This document shows positions 18,075-26,560 of a DNA stretch of 40,682 bases, one piece after another. Numbering within the stretch: position 1 is the stretch's first letter; every line of letters starts with the position of its first letter. The notes under the pieces were generated by a model. That model was not told where the DNA came from. It saw only the letters and a list, made by a program, of their open reading frames with translations, and made no database searches. Both the position numbers and the translations under genes were made by a program. The stretch is from Kangiellaceae bacterium (GTDB lineage: Bacteria > Pseudomonadota > Gammaproteobacteria > Enterobacterales > Kangiellaceae), in the NCBI GenBank assembly GCA_026196875.1, contig JAPHTP010000035.1, positions 1-40,682 of the forward strand, read 5' to 3'.

Positions 18075-18923
18075 TTAGCTCATCGTATTTTTAAGCTTAT
18101 TCATTGCGTTTTTTTCCAACTGGCGAATGCGCTCTGCCGAAACTTGGTACTTTTCAGCCAACTCTTGCAATGTAGTTTTTTCATCGCTCAACCAGCGCGC
18201 CGCTATAATTTCTTGGCTACGTTGATCGAGAGACTGCATCGCATTAAATAAACGCTTTTGGTGGAAGTCGTCCCAGTTTTGTTGTTCCAAAGCTTGTGCA
18301 GGATCTTCCTCCGGCGATTCCAAATACGCCGCAGGTGCAAAACTAGTCTCTTCATCGGCATCGTTAGGTAAATCGAAGGCCGTGTCACGAGAATTAAGTC
18401 GGCTTTCCATACGCCTCACTTCTACTTCTGAAACACCAAGATCTTCTGCAACAGCTTTGATTTCATCATTGTTTAGCCAATTAAGGCTTTTTTTAGCGCC
18501 GCGCAAATTAAAGAACAATTTACGCTGGGCCTTAGTGGTAGCGACTTTAACAATACGCCAGTTCTTCAATACAAACTCGTGAATTTCAGCTTTGATCCAA
18601 TGAACCGCAAATGAAATTAAGCGAACACCAACGCTAGGGTCAAAACGCTTAACCGCTTTCATCAGACCTACGTTACCTTCTTGAATTAGATCAGCTTGTG
18701 GGAGTCCATAACCAGAGTAGCTACGTGCGATATGCACTACAAATCGCAAGTGCGAAAGGATCAACTCACGAACAGCATTAAGATCTCCTTCTTCTTGATA
18801 GCGAGTCGCCAATGCTCTTTCATTTTCAGCGGATAAAACAGGCACAGAATGTATCGCAGTAATATAGGATTCTATATTCCCTTGAGGTACAGACATAGAA
18901 ACTGCTGTTAATGCTTTACTCAT
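18075..18923 (-). CDS. rpoH: RNA polymerase sigma-32 factor RpoH
   Basis: This is the heat-shock sigma factor. Regions 1.2 and 2 (about residues 17-125) include [19 protein letters not shown] and the -10-recognising helix. The RpoH box QRKLFFNLR, typical of sigma-32, lies near 132-140. Region 4 (about 225-280) contains the helix-turn-helix [20 protein letters not shown]. At 282 aa it is full length. The ATG follows AGAGGA. It lies downstream of ftsX as in E. coli, but two CIRCE operators stand about 95-150 bp upstream of the start, which predicts repression by HrcA in addition to the usual chaperone-based control of sigma-32 activity. Confidence 0.97.
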   Translation of the reverse strand: MSKALTAVSMSVPQGNIESYITAIHSVPVLSAENERALATRYQEEGDLNAVRELILSHLRFVVHIARSYSGYGLPQADLIQEGNVGLMKAVKRFDPSVGVRLISFAVHWIKAEIHEFVLKNWRIVKVATTKAQRKLFFNLRGAKKSLNWLNNDEIKAVAEDLGVSEVEVRRMESRLNSRDTAFDLPNDADEETSFAPAAYLESPEEDPAQALEQQNWDDFHQKRLFNAMQSLDQRSQEIIAARWLSDEKTTLQELAEKYQVSAERIRQLEKNAMNKLKNTMS

Positions 18924-19015
18924 TTAAAAGTCCTCTTGCTTATATACAGCAAGCAATTAAATTCACTTAAAGCCCCTTTAAAACCTGTTAAAGGTGACTA
19001 TCATTGCTTGCTAGT

Positions 19016-19042
19016 CTAGCACTCTATTGTCCAGAGTGCTAA
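19016..19042. promoter_or_regulatory. CIRCE element 1 (HrcA operator) upstream of rpoH
   Basis: CTAGCACTC (19016-19024), nine bases, GAGTGCTAA (19034-19042). The CIRCE consensus is TTAGCACTC-N9-GAGTGCTAA, so 17 of 18 arm positions match and the spacer length is exact. HrcA is the heat-shock repressor that binds CIRCE, usually at groESL or dnaK. The element is about 95 bp upstream of the rpoH ATG. Confidence 0.92.
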
Positions 19043-19046
19043 TTTT

Positions 19047-19073
19047 TTAGCACTTACCTTATAAGAGTGCTAA
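19047..19073. promoter_or_regulatory. CIRCE element 2 (HrcA operator) upstream of rpoH
   Basis: TTAGCACTT (19047-19055), nine bases, GAGTGCTAA (19065-19073); again 17 of 18 arm positions of CIRCE match, with the exact spacer. Its start is 31 bp from that of element 1, close to three helical turns, so both would be on the same face of DNA and HrcA dimers could bind side by side. The spacer includes the candidate -10 hexamer TATAAG on the minus strand. Confidence 0.92.
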
Positions 19074-19234
19074 AAATGACAAAAGTTTCCTTAAGAAACA
19101 ATTTGTTACAGCATTTTTTTCAACTATATTCCAACCGCTTTGAGGTAAATATTTACAATTTTTTGATCATAAATTGATCAAAAACAGAAGAAAAAACGAT
19201 TAAAATATGAGCAGCTAGCCGTTTAAGCCACAAC

Positions 19235-20209
19235 TTATCTCGGTTCAATTTGGCGAATATGCCGACCGACGCTCAGCCATGAGCCTAGCAAGCCAAGGCC
19301 ACAGCTAACCAACAGTAACTGCAGGCTTTGCAGTAAGCTTAAACCGCTTAATTGAAACTGACTTTGATATAAACCAGCCAAATTGGCAACTGGATCCTTA
19401 AGCCAGGCTAAAGAGAAAGTAAGTATTAACCAACATGTAACCCCAGATAGCAAGCCATACCAGAAGCCCGTATAAAGAAACGGCCTACGAATAAATGCGT
19501 CTGTAGCGCCGACCAATTTAACGACTTCAATTTCCTCTCGTCGGTTTTGTACTGATAATCGAATGGTATTACCAACGATCAATAAGACCGCAAGTGCTAG
19601 CGCTAAACCTAGGGCAGATGCAGCCTTTTCGGCAAGTTGTAACATGGCATAAAGCTTACGAACCCAGTCAAGATCTAACTTCGCCAATTCTACTTCAGGT
19701 ATGGTCTGAAACTCTACCAACATTGTTTCGGAAGCTTCTGGTGAGTTGTGGGTGGAAGCTGGTTGCACTACCAAGACTGGAGGCAGAGGATTAGAATCCA
19801 GCTGAGCAATCGCATCCGCAAACCCAGAACTTTGTTTAAAGTCGTCCAGTGCTTGCTGTTGGTTGATAATATCAACCTTTGTTACACCGTCTTGGGTCCT
19901 GACCTGATTTGCAATCTGTTCAAGCTGGCTTTGCTCGAGATCAGTTTTTAAATACAGCGATATGCGACTAGCACCATCCCAACTCTGTGACAAAGACTTA
20001 CCATTATCTAGCAAGATCTGCAGTCCAGCGGGTAATGCCAGTGCTATCGCAATCACTAAGACCGTCATTAAATTGGATATAGGATTGGAAAAAATATCCC
20101 TTATCCCACGCTTGGCTTCAATCTTGTGCAAGCGCCCCAACATTCTAAGTCGAGCACCAATCGTCGCTCCTTGAGACAAAGAGGCACCTGTGAGCTGGTC
20201 GCTACTCAT
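19235..20209 (-). CDS. ftsX: Cell-division protein FtsX
   Basis: This is the membrane subunit of the FtsEX ABC-type complex at the division site, which activates periplasmic amidases through EnvC. It has a cytoplasmic N-terminus, TM1 (about residues 48-68), a periplasmic domain (about 70-180), and three further helices towards the C-terminus (about 195-215, 245-270, 300-318). I chose the ATG at 20209 (324 aa): it follows GAGGAGG and overlaps the ftsE stop (ATGAGTAG), the usual ftsEX coupling. The longer frame to 20239 lies inside ftsE. Confidence 0.95.
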   Translation of the reverse strand: MSSDQLTGASLSQGATIGARLRMLGRLHKIEAKRGIRDIFSNPISNLMTVLVIAIALALPAGLQILLDNGKSLSQSWDGASRISLYLKTDLEQSQLEQIANQVRTQDGVTKVDIINQQQALDDFKQSSGFADAIAQLDSNPLPPVLVVQPASTHNSPEASETMLVEFQTIPEVELAKLDLDWVRKLYAMLQLAEKAASALGLALALAVLLIVGNTIRLSVQNRREEIEVVKLVGATDAFIRRPFLYTGFWYGLLSGVTCWLILTFSLAWLKDPVANLAGLYQSQFQLSGLSLLQSLQLLLVSCGLGLLGSWLSVGRHIRQIEPR

Positions 20210-20897
20210 ATTCGACCTCCTCAACTTGCTCTTCGTCAATTTGATCTTGCACCAAACGACCTTCCTTCATCACTAGCGTCCGGTAGTGCATTTGCGCAAT
20301 CAGACTTAAATCATGCGAGGCAATAAGTAAACTAACCCCTACCTGATTGAATTGTTCAAATAAATGCATAATTTCTGAGGAAAGTTCCGGGTCAAGATTA
20401 CCGGTTGGCTCATCGGCGAGTAATAAAGGTGGTTTATTAACTACCGCGCGCGCAATGCCAACTCTCTGTTGTTCACCACCGGATAGCATAATAGGTGAAT
20501 GTTTTTCTTTTGATAGTAAACCAACTTTGTCTAGAGCCGCCCTAACTCGACGACCTATTTCGCGGTGTGGATAACCCGCGATCATCAAGGGAAGGGCAAC
20601 ATTGTCAAATACACTGCGGTCAAATAAGAGACGATGATCTTGAAAAATCATACCGATATCACGGCGAACCTGGGGGATCTTTCGGCGGCTGGTTTTGTTT
20701 AAATTTTTACCATTAACAATAACCTGACCGGAAGTCGCTCTTTCCATTAAGCAAATTAACTTTAATAATGTACTTTTACCCGCACCAGAGTGACCAGTCA
20801 AAAAAGCCATTTCTCCATCGCCTAAGATGAAGTTAACTTTTTTCAAAGCCTCCTGACCATTCGGGTAGCGTTTTGAGACTTCCGCGAATTCAATCAT
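20202..20897 (-). CDS. ftsE: Cell-division ATP-binding protein FtsE
   Basis: This ABC ATPase pairs with FtsX and links ATP hydrolysis to septal peptidoglycan splitting. Walker A is GHSGAGKST (about residues 36-44), the Q-loop is in [11 protein letters not shown], the signature is [14 protein letters not shown], Walker B is LLLADEPTG and the H-loop is in IASHD. At 231 aa it is slightly longer than E. coli FtsE because of an acidic C-terminal tail ([11 protein letters not shown]). It overlaps ftsX by 8 nt and lies 64 nt after ftsY. Confidence 0.97.
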   Translation of the reverse strand: MIEFAEVSKRYPNGQEALKKVNFILGDGEMAFLTGHSGAGKSTLLKLICLMERATSGQVIVNGKNLNKTSRRKIPQVRRDIGMIFQDHRLLFDRSVFDNVALPLMIAGYPHREIGRRVRAALDKVGLLSKEKHSPIMLSGGEQQRVGIARAVVNKPPLLLADEPTGNLDPELSSEIMHLFEQFNQVGVSLLIASHDLSLIAQMHYRTLVMKEGRLVQDQIDEEQVEEVEYE

Positions 20898-20961
20898 GTA
20901 GTAACCTGATTATTTGGTTTTCTAACCTTTATTATTGTGACGGGCAAAGCAGGCTTTAGTG

Positions 20962-22143
20962 TTATTGTTGGAATAACGCTTCAATATAGTCTTTCGCGTT
21001 AAATCCTCTCAAATCTTGCTTTGCTTCCCCTACCCCGATATATCTGATCGGTAATTTCATTTTATCGGCGAGAGCAAATACCACACCGCCTTTAGCTGTA
21101 CCATCTAACTTAGTGATAGTAACAGAATTTAACGCTACCGCCTTATTGAATTCTTGGGCTTGAACAAGCGCATTCTGACCAGTTCCCGCGTCTACAACGA
21201 GCATCACTTCATGTGGAGCAGTTGCGTCCACTTTGCCCATAACACGCTTTACCTTGCTGAGTTCTTCCATCAAGTTACTCTTGTTATGTAGTCTGCCCGC
21301 AGTATCAGCAATGACGATATCCACATCGCGCGCTTTAGCAGCTTCAACCGCATCAAAAATAACCGAAGCACTATCCGCTCCTGTGTGCTGCGCGACTACA
21401 GGAACATCATTACGGTCTCCCCAGGCTTTTAGTTGCTCCACCGCAGCAGCCCTGAAAGTATCGCCAGCAGCGAGCACTACCGACTTGCCCTCGGCTTTAA
21501 ATTGATGCGCTAATTTGCCGATGGTGGTGGTTTTGCCAACCCCATTAACCCCTACCATGAGTATCACAAAGGGGGTATCTTGTTTAGGAATGGCTAGTGG
21601 CGCTTGGACAGGTTCAACAATTTCGAGCAACAGCTCTTTTAAACGAGCCATTAAAGCCTGGGTATCTTTGAGCTCTTTTCGACCAGCCTTGTCGGTTAAA
21701 TCTTCAATAATCCGGCTGGTGGTATCGACTCCCACATCAGCCATTAACAAAAGGGTTTCAACCTCTTCTAGGACATCATCGTCAATTTCTTTCTGGCCCA
21801 ATACTAAATTAGCCAGCCCTTCAGAAAATTGGGAGCGAGTTTTGGCAAGCCCGGATTTGAGGCGCTGAAAAAGAGATTGCTTGGGCGTTTCGCTAGTTTC
21901 AGTTTTCGTTTCTAAATTACTATCTTCCGCTAAGACAGTCGCTTCGGAGATATTGTCTTGCGCCTCAGTTGTAGTTAACGGCGTTGACTCCTCGCCAGGA
22001 TCAACAGTTTCTATCGACTCGACCTGAGGATCTGACGCATGCTCAGTCGCTTCTGATTCGGCTTCACTTTGAGGTTTGTCATTCGCTTTCTTACTACCAA
22101 ACCAACCAAACAAACCGCGCTTTTCTTTAGATTTTTCGGACAT
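20962..22143 (-). CDS. ftsY: Signal recognition particle receptor FtsY
   Basis: This SRP receptor GTPase brings ribosome-SRP complexes to the SecYEG translocon. An acidic, low-complexity A domain (about residues 20-85) precedes the N domain (about 90-185) and the G domain. GTPase motifs are GVNGVGKTTTIGKLA, DTFRAAAVEQL, DTAGR and TKLDGTAKGG, ending in a typical GVGEAKQDLRGF. At 393 aa it is shorter than E. coli FtsY because of a shorter A domain. It heads the ftsY-ftsE-ftsX series on the minus strand. Upstream is a VOC gene on the same strand, where many genomes have divergent rsmD. Confidence 0.97.
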   Translation of the reverse strand: MSEKSKEKRGLFGWFGSKKANDKPQSEAESEATEHASDPQVESIETVDPGEESTPLTTTEAQDNISEATVLAEDSNLETKTETSETPKQSLFQRLKSGLAKTRSQFSEGLANLVLGQKEIDDDVLEEVETLLLMADVGVDTTSRIIEDLTDKAGRKELKDTQALMARLKELLLEIVEPVQAPLAIPKQDTPFVILMVGVNGVGKTTTIGKLAHQFKAEGKSVVLAAGDTFRAAAVEQLKAWGDRNDVPVVAQHTGADSASVIFDAVEAAKARDVDIVIADTAGRLHNKSNLMEELSKVKRVMGKVDATAPHEVMLVVDAGTGQNALVQAQEFNKAVALNSVTITKLDGTAKGGVVFALADKMKLPIRYIGVGEAKQDLRGFNAKDYIEALFQQ

Positions 22144-22288
22144 CTAAATCACTTCAATAATTACAGACTAAAAAACAGGCGATATGCTACCACTTTATTG
22201 GGGAAGTCACTATGCAGGGCATTAAAAATGTAGCGAATCTACTTCGACAAATAATCCCATTAAGCTGGGAATGAGTTTCTGCTTAAGA

Positions 22289-22675
22289 TCACACTTCTGG
22301 CGGCGTAGTCGGTGGCTGCCACAATTCGACCTTATTACCGTCTGGATCGATAAACCACCCAAAATAGCCAAATTCGCTTTTTTCGGTATCATCCATGATC
22401 TGACAGCCACTCGGTTTCAACTGTTCTAACATAGCATCTAAATCATCGACCATTAAATTGATCATGAAATCTTGTTTACTCGGATTAAAGTACTCAGTGT
22501 CTTTGGCGAAAGGTCCCCAAACCTGATAACCATTGCGAGGGACTGCCTCCGGTGTAAAAGTTGCCCCGTTGGGAAAAGTCAAATCCATTTGTAACCATTG
22601 CTGATACCAATCCGCTAATTTCTGCGGGTCTTCCGATTTAAAAAAGACTCCGCCGAGTCCTACGACCTTTGCCAT
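22289..22675 (-). CDS. VOC (glyoxalase/bleomycin-resistance fold) protein
   Basis: This 128-residue protein has the paired beta-alpha-beta3 VOC fold. It starts with VVGLGGVFFKSEDPQKLADWY and ends with FGYFGWFIDPDGNKVELWQPP; the final Glu in KVELW is the usual metal-ligand position. Members range from glyoxalase I to antibiotic-binding proteins; the substrate here is unknown. The ATG follows AGGAG. It is divergent from hmgA-hppD. HPPD is itself a VOC enzyme, but nothing else connects the two. Confidence 0.85.
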   Translation of the reverse strand: MAKVVGLGGVFFKSEDPQKLADWYQQWLQMDLTFPNGATFTPEAVPRNGYQVWGPFAKDTEYFNPSKQDFMINLMVDDLDAMLEQLKPSGCQIMDDTEKSEFGYFGWFIDPDGNKVELWQPPTTPPEV

Positions 22676-22773
22676 AACTAACTCCTTATATTTCTTAGAT
22701 TTTTACTCAGGTTAGAAGCCATCAATGCAAGATGCAAGCAAATGATTCTGATCGGCTTCAACCTACCTTTTTA

Positions 22774-22794
22774 TCAATCTATTATTTAGATTGA
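22774..22794. promoter_or_regulatory. Inverted repeat between the VOC gene and hmgA
   Basis: TCAATCTA (22774-22781) and TAGATTGA (22787-22794) form a perfect 8-bp inverted repeat around TTATT, in the middle of the divergent intergenic region and about 90 bp before the hmgA ATG. It is a candidate operator. It does not match the TyrR/PhhR-type box TGTAAA-N6-TTTACA known for aromatic amino-acid genes. Confidence 0.4.
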
Positions 22795-22885
22795 AATAGT
22801 AAAAAGAATATCCTTTTTTTTGTTCGTGTTAAACGCTAGACTGCTCAATATTAACTAATCCCATATTTTGATTAGGGTTATTTCT

Positions 22886-24046
22886 ATGCCTTTTTATATT
22901 AAACAAGGAAAAATCCCCTCAAAGCGTCACGTGACATTTTATCGCGATGATGGAGAGCTTTACCGTGAGGAACTTTTTTCTACTCATGGTTTTTCTAATA
23001 TCTACTCGAATAAATATCACCACAATATGCCGACTAAGGTCATACGGGTGGAACCTTATGAAGTTAATCATGGTAAGGAGTGGGAAGACTCACTACTTCA
23101 AAACTATAAGATCCATACCTACCGAGGCGAGTCGAGCGGTAACTTTTTTACTGCCAGGCGCTCTCAAGTTTTCAATAACGATGTTGCGCTTTATACCGCA
23201 AAAGTAACCCAGGATACTGACGAGTTCTATCGTAATGCTTATGCTGACGAGGTAATCTTTGTACATGAAGGAACAGGAACCTTAACTAGCGAATACGGAA
23301 ATTTGGAGATTCAGAAATGGGATTATCTAGTGATCCCGAAAGGTACAACTTATCAATTAAAGTTTGATAGTTATGAGAATGTGCGCTTATTCGTAATTGA
23401 GTCACCAACCATGGTGAGCATCCCAAAACACTTTAGGACACCAACCGGTCAACTACTTGAAAATGCGCCTTACTGTGAACGGGACATTCGCACTCCTGAG
23501 TTACAAGAAGCCCGGGTTGAAAAAGGCGAATTTCCATTGATTATCAAATATGGCGATCGTTATCAAAAAAGTGTTCTTGAATGGCACCCTTATGATTTAG
23601 TCGGATGGGACGGCGCTTGTTATCCCTGGGCATTTAACATTCAAGATTATGCGCCAAAAGTCGGCAAGATCCACTTGCCGCCGAGCGACCATTTAATATT
23701 CACTGCGAACAATTATGTGGTGTGTAATTTTGTACCTCGTTTGTACGATTTCCATCCGGAGGCTATTCCTGCACCTTACTATCATACCAACATTGATAGT
23801 GATGAAATTCTCTACTACGTTGATGGAGACTTTATGAGTCGCACTGGAATAGAGCATGGTTCTATTACATTACACAAAAAAGGCGTTCCGCATGGACCGC
23901 AGCCAGGCAAAACTGAAGCGTCAGTTGGCAAAAAAGAAACCTACGAATACGCGGTAATGGTGGATACATTTAATCCACTCAAAACAACCAATAATTTCCG
24001 TGATTGTATGGAACAGGATTACGACCAAAGCTGGTTAGAAGATTAG
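22886..24046 (+). CDS. hmgA: Homogentisate 1,2-dioxygenase
   Basis: This non-haem iron enzyme opens the ring of homogentisate to maleylacetoacetate in tyrosine breakdown. It is a cupin-fold protein of 386 aa from the ATG at 22886; an upstream TTG at 22868 would add six residues. Candidate iron ligands are His300 and Glu307 in YYHTNIDSDEILYYVDG and His336 in GVPHGP, equivalent to His335, Glu341 and His371 of the human enzyme. It is shorter than the human and Pseudomonas type (over 430 aa) and belongs to the short form seen in many marine gammaproteobacteria. hppD follows after 18 nt. Confidence 0.9.
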   Translation: MPFYIKQGKIPSKRHVTFYRDDGELYREELFSTHGFSNIYSNKYHHNMPTKVIRVEPYEVNHGKEWEDSLLQNYKIHTYRGESSGNFFTARRSQVFNNDVALYTAKVTQDTDEFYRNAYADEVIFVHEGTGTLTSEYGNLEIQKWDYLVIPKGTTYQLKFDSYENVRLFVIESPTMVSIPKHFRTPTGQLLENAPYCERDIRTPELQEARVEKGEFPLIIKYGDRYQKSVLEWHPYDLVGWDGACYPWAFNIQDYAPKVGKIHLPPSDHLIFTANNYVVCNFVPRLYDFHPEAIPAPYYHTNIDSDEILYYVDGDFMSRTGIEHGSITLHKKGVPHGPQPGKTEASVGKKETYEYAVMVDTFNPLKTTNNFRDCMEQDYDQSWLED

Positions 24047-24064
24047 TATATATTGGAGAAAATA

Positions 24065-25108
24065 ATGTCAACGCAACCAATGAACAACCCTCTTAAATTA
24101 CGTGGTATTTTATTCACGGAATTTTGTTCAGCAGATACCAAATTCATGCACGATGTATTTATGGATTTTGGTTTTTCCATGTTGAAAAAATTCAAAGGTA
24201 AAGATATTACCTACTACAAGCAAAACGAAATTCACTTTTTATTGAATGATGAGAAATCTGGTTTTTCTGCTGAGTTTACCAAAACACACGGACCAGCAAT
24301 TTCCTCTATGGGCTGGAAAGTTGACGACGCAGAATTTGCATTAGCGGAAGCAATAAAGCGCGGCGCAAAAGAAGCAGAAAACAAAGATTTTCCTTACCCG
24401 GCGATTTACGGAATCGGCGATAGCTTAATTTACTTCGTCGATAAATGTGAAGGGACAGACAACATTTTCAATACTGACTTTGAAGACTTGGAAGAACAGA
24501 TCCATAGCGAAGATAAAGGATTTATCGAAATCGATCACTTAACCAATAATGTCTATAAAGGCACCATGGAAAAATGGGCTAACTTCTACAAAGATGTATT
24601 TGGATTTGAGGAAGTACGATACTTCGATATCAAAGGCGTTAAGACAGCGCTACTATCATATGCGCTAGCAAGTCCATGCGGCACTTTCTGCATTCCTATT
24701 AACGAAGGTAAGGATGATAATAATAACCAGATTGACGAATACTTAGATATTTATGATGGTCCAGGTGTTCAACATCTAGCATTTAGAACAAAAGATCTTG
24801 TTGCTTCATGCGACGCGTTGAAAGGTTCTTACATTGAAACCTTAGACATCATTCCTGAGTACTACGATACTATTTGGGATCGGGTCCCTTGGGTTAAAGA
24901 AGACAAAGAGAGAATCAAGCACCATCAGATCTTAGTTGATAGCCAAGCGGACAAAACTTATCTATTACAGATTTTTACCAAAAACCTTTTCGGCCCGATT
25001 TTCATTGAAATGATTCAGCGTGAAGGGGATCGTGGATTTGGCGAAGGAAACTTCCAGGCATTATTCGAATCTATCGAACGTGATCAAGAAAGACGCGGCG
25101 TAATTTAA
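24065..25108 (+). CDS. hppD: 4-hydroxyphenylpyruvate dioxygenase
   Basis: This iron enzyme converts 4-hydroxyphenylpyruvate to homogentisate, the substrate of the upstream HmgA. It has two VOC domains (about residues 10-140 and 150-340), with iron ligands His158 (IDHLTNN), His237 (VQHLAF) and Glu315 (FIEMIQR). The C-terminal GFGEGNFQALFESIERDQ helix that covers the active site is intact. The ATG at 24065 follows GGAG; the frame opens 12 nt earlier at a TTG. At 347 aa it has normal bacterial length. A clear terminator follows. Confidence 0.96.
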   Translation: MSTQPMNNPLKLRGILFTEFCSADTKFMHDVFMDFGFSMLKKFKGKDITYYKQNEIHFLLNDEKSGFSAEFTKTHGPAISSMGWKVDDAEFALAEAIKRGAKEAENKDFPYPAIYGIGDSLIYFVDKCEGTDNIFNTDFEDLEEQIHSEDKGFIEIDHLTNNVYKGTMEKWANFYKDVFGFEEVRYFDIKGVKTALLSYALASPCGTFCIPINEGKDDNNNQIDEYLDIYDGPGVQHLAFRTKDLVASCDALKGSYIETLDIIPEYYDTIWDRVPWVKEDKERIKHHQILVDSQADKTYLLQIFTKNLFGPIFIEMIQREGDRGFGEGNFQALFESIERDQERRGVI

Positions 25109-25124
25109 CTTCGCTAAATATCTT

Positions 25125-25152
25125 AAAAAGGAGGCTTCAGCCTCCTTTTTTT
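25125..25152 (+). terminator. Rho-independent terminator of hmgA-hppD
   Basis: AAAAA, then GGAGGC (25130-25135), loop TTCA, GCCTCC (25140-25145) and a run of seven T. It lies 17 nt after the hppD stop. Confidence 0.92.
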
Positions 25153-25310
25153 GTTTATTGTCCATACAACTCAATATTTAGGGCATCCCGCCTTGTCAAA
25201 CCGGCAGCACAAATAAAACTTTAAATCACGCGCCGTTTCTCCTATTCTGCGGCTTAATCGTAAATGGTTGGTAATCTAGGTTGCCGTATAAGAAACCGTC
25301 AAGGGAATAA

Positions 25311-26453
25311 ATGTCTATTTTCACACAGCACCTTTTCGCGATCGGCATATTTCAGGGTATGCTCTTAGCTGTACTATTAGCCTTATCATTGAAAGTATCG
25401 GTAGCGAGCCGAATTTTAGGGATTTGGTGTTTGTTGCTGGCGTTAAGTTTTTTGGGTGTTCTTGTTTCGGTTAACCAAGAACTGTCTTTCCTATCATTTT
25501 TAGTTGGTTGGACTTATTTCTTACCGGCCAGTTTTGGCGCCCTGTTTTACCTTTATTGCCGCTATGCCATCACTGAACAAGCATTTAACCCAAAAGACAT
25601 ATTTCACTTTACGCCTTTTTTAGCCTGCTACTTGTTAAATATTGATATTCTTTTAGCTCCGCTGGAGACGAAACTCAATTACCTGCAAACTGCGCCCCCC
25701 ACCACCGTAAGTTTTACCATAAGCCAAGTGATCTTATTCTCCCAGGCCTTTGCTTATATTGGCTTAAGTGTCCTACTCATTAGACGTCACGAACGAAGAG
25801 CTAACGACCAGCGGGCAGATTTCAACCCGCTTATTTTTCCTTGGCTTTGGAAAATAGCCTGGCTTAACTGTCTTATTTGGACGCTGAAAGTTATATCGAC
25901 TTTCATTCCATTTTTACTTTTTCTATCACGAGTTGCTGACGGACTAATTGTGATATTTATCTATAGCATTGCGATGGCGCAATGGCGTTATCCCCATTTA
26001 TTTAATGTTGGTCAACTCAATAACCTCAACAAGCAAGCTGATCCTGACACGGCTGATGGTTCAACAGATAAGGCCTCGACTGGTAAATCGAGCGCATTGG
26101 ATGAACAGACCCGTAAATTATTACTCGACGAAATTAAGGCCTTTATGGAAAAGGAAAAACCTTACTTGCGAAGCAAATTAACCTTGCAACATTTGGCAAA
26201 ATCCATTGATGTAAGCAGCCATCACTTATCAGAAACGCTTAATCAACAAGAGGGTAAGAATTTTTACCAATTCATAAATCAATATAGGATCGAACATATT
26301 TGCGAGCAGCTCAAGCAGGACAGTAGTCAAAAAATAATCGATTTAGCATTGGCCTCCGGATTTTCGTCTAAAAGCACATTTAATGTGGTATTTAAACAAT
26401 TCACTAATAAAACGCCAAGCCAATATCGAGCCAATCTCAGAGAACATTCGTAG
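25311..26453 (+). CDS. AraC-type regulator with N-terminal membrane domain
   Basis: Residues 1-230 form about seven hydrophobic helices; after a linker rich in Asp, Ser and Thr (about 235-265), the C-terminal 110 residues are an AraC-type double helix-turn-helix with LTLQHLAKSIDVSSHHLSETLNQ and IIDLALASGFSSKSTFNVVFKQF. Such proteins are presumed membrane-bound one-component sensors; the ligand is unknown. The gene is downstream of hmgA-hppD but separated by a terminator, so a role in tyrosine breakdown is only a guess; the DUF2306 gene just downstream is an equally good candidate target. It is 380 aa and complete. Confidence 0.88.
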   Translation: MSIFTQHLFAIGIFQGMLLAVLLALSLKVSVASRILGIWCLLLALSFLGVLVSVNQELSFLSFLVGWTYFLPASFGALFYLYCRYAITEQAFNPKDIFHFTPFLACYLLNIDILLAPLETKLNYLQTAPPTTVSFTISQVILFSQAFAYIGLSVLLIRRHERRANDQRADFNPLIFPWLWKIAWLNCLIWTLKVISTFIPFLLFLSRVADGLIVIFIYSIAMAQWRYPHLFNVGQLNNLNKQADPDTADGSTDKASTGKSSALDEQTRKLLLDEIKAFMEKEKPYLRSKLTLQHLAKSIDVSSHHLSETLNQQEGKNFYQFINQYRIEHICEQLKQDSSQKIIDLALASGFSSKSTFNVVFKQFTNKTPSQYRANLREHS

Positions 26454-26490
26454 TTTAAACGTCCAGTTCGAACAATCTGGACGTTTAAAC
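26453..26490. repeat. Perfect 14-bp inverted repeat after the AraC-type gene
   Basis: GTTTAAACGTCCAG (26453-26466) and CTGGACGTTTAAAC (26477-26490) are perfect inverted repeats around a 10-nt loop TTCGAACAAT. The first base is the last base of the AraC-type stop codon. It could be an intrinsic terminator, though only TTT lies inside the stem and no T-tract follows, or an operator in front of the DUF2306 gene 70 bp on. Confidence 0.7.
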
Positions 26491-26560
26491 TGAGAGATTC
26501 GGACGAAGCCTTCTCTTAAAACCGGCTTAATTTCCTCATTTGATTGAACGAGGAAAGTTG

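Larger units (their letters stand above)
18924..19234 (-). promoter_or_regulatory. rpoH upstream regulatory region
   Basis: The 311 nt between ftsX and rpoH hold no ORF. They contain two CIRCE elements (19016-19042 and 19047-19073). A TATAAG hexamer (minus strand, 19058-19063) sits in the spacer of the distal element and could be a -10, with only a poor -35. Closer to rpoH is an AT-rich leader with TTGCT/AGCAA inverted repeats (around 18935-18957) just before the ribosome-binding site; these could form RNA structure, but I cannot show a thermosensor. Confidence 0.6.

Noticed and set aside
19016-19073. Reading the two inverted repeats as ftsX terminators
   Set aside because: The arms and the 9-bp spacer match CIRCE almost exactly, the stems are not GC-rich, and they lie over 160 bp after the ftsX stop.
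21515-21868. 117-aa plus-strand ORF inside ftsY
   Set aside because: It is antisense to the ftsY NG domain and is composed of the complements of its codons.
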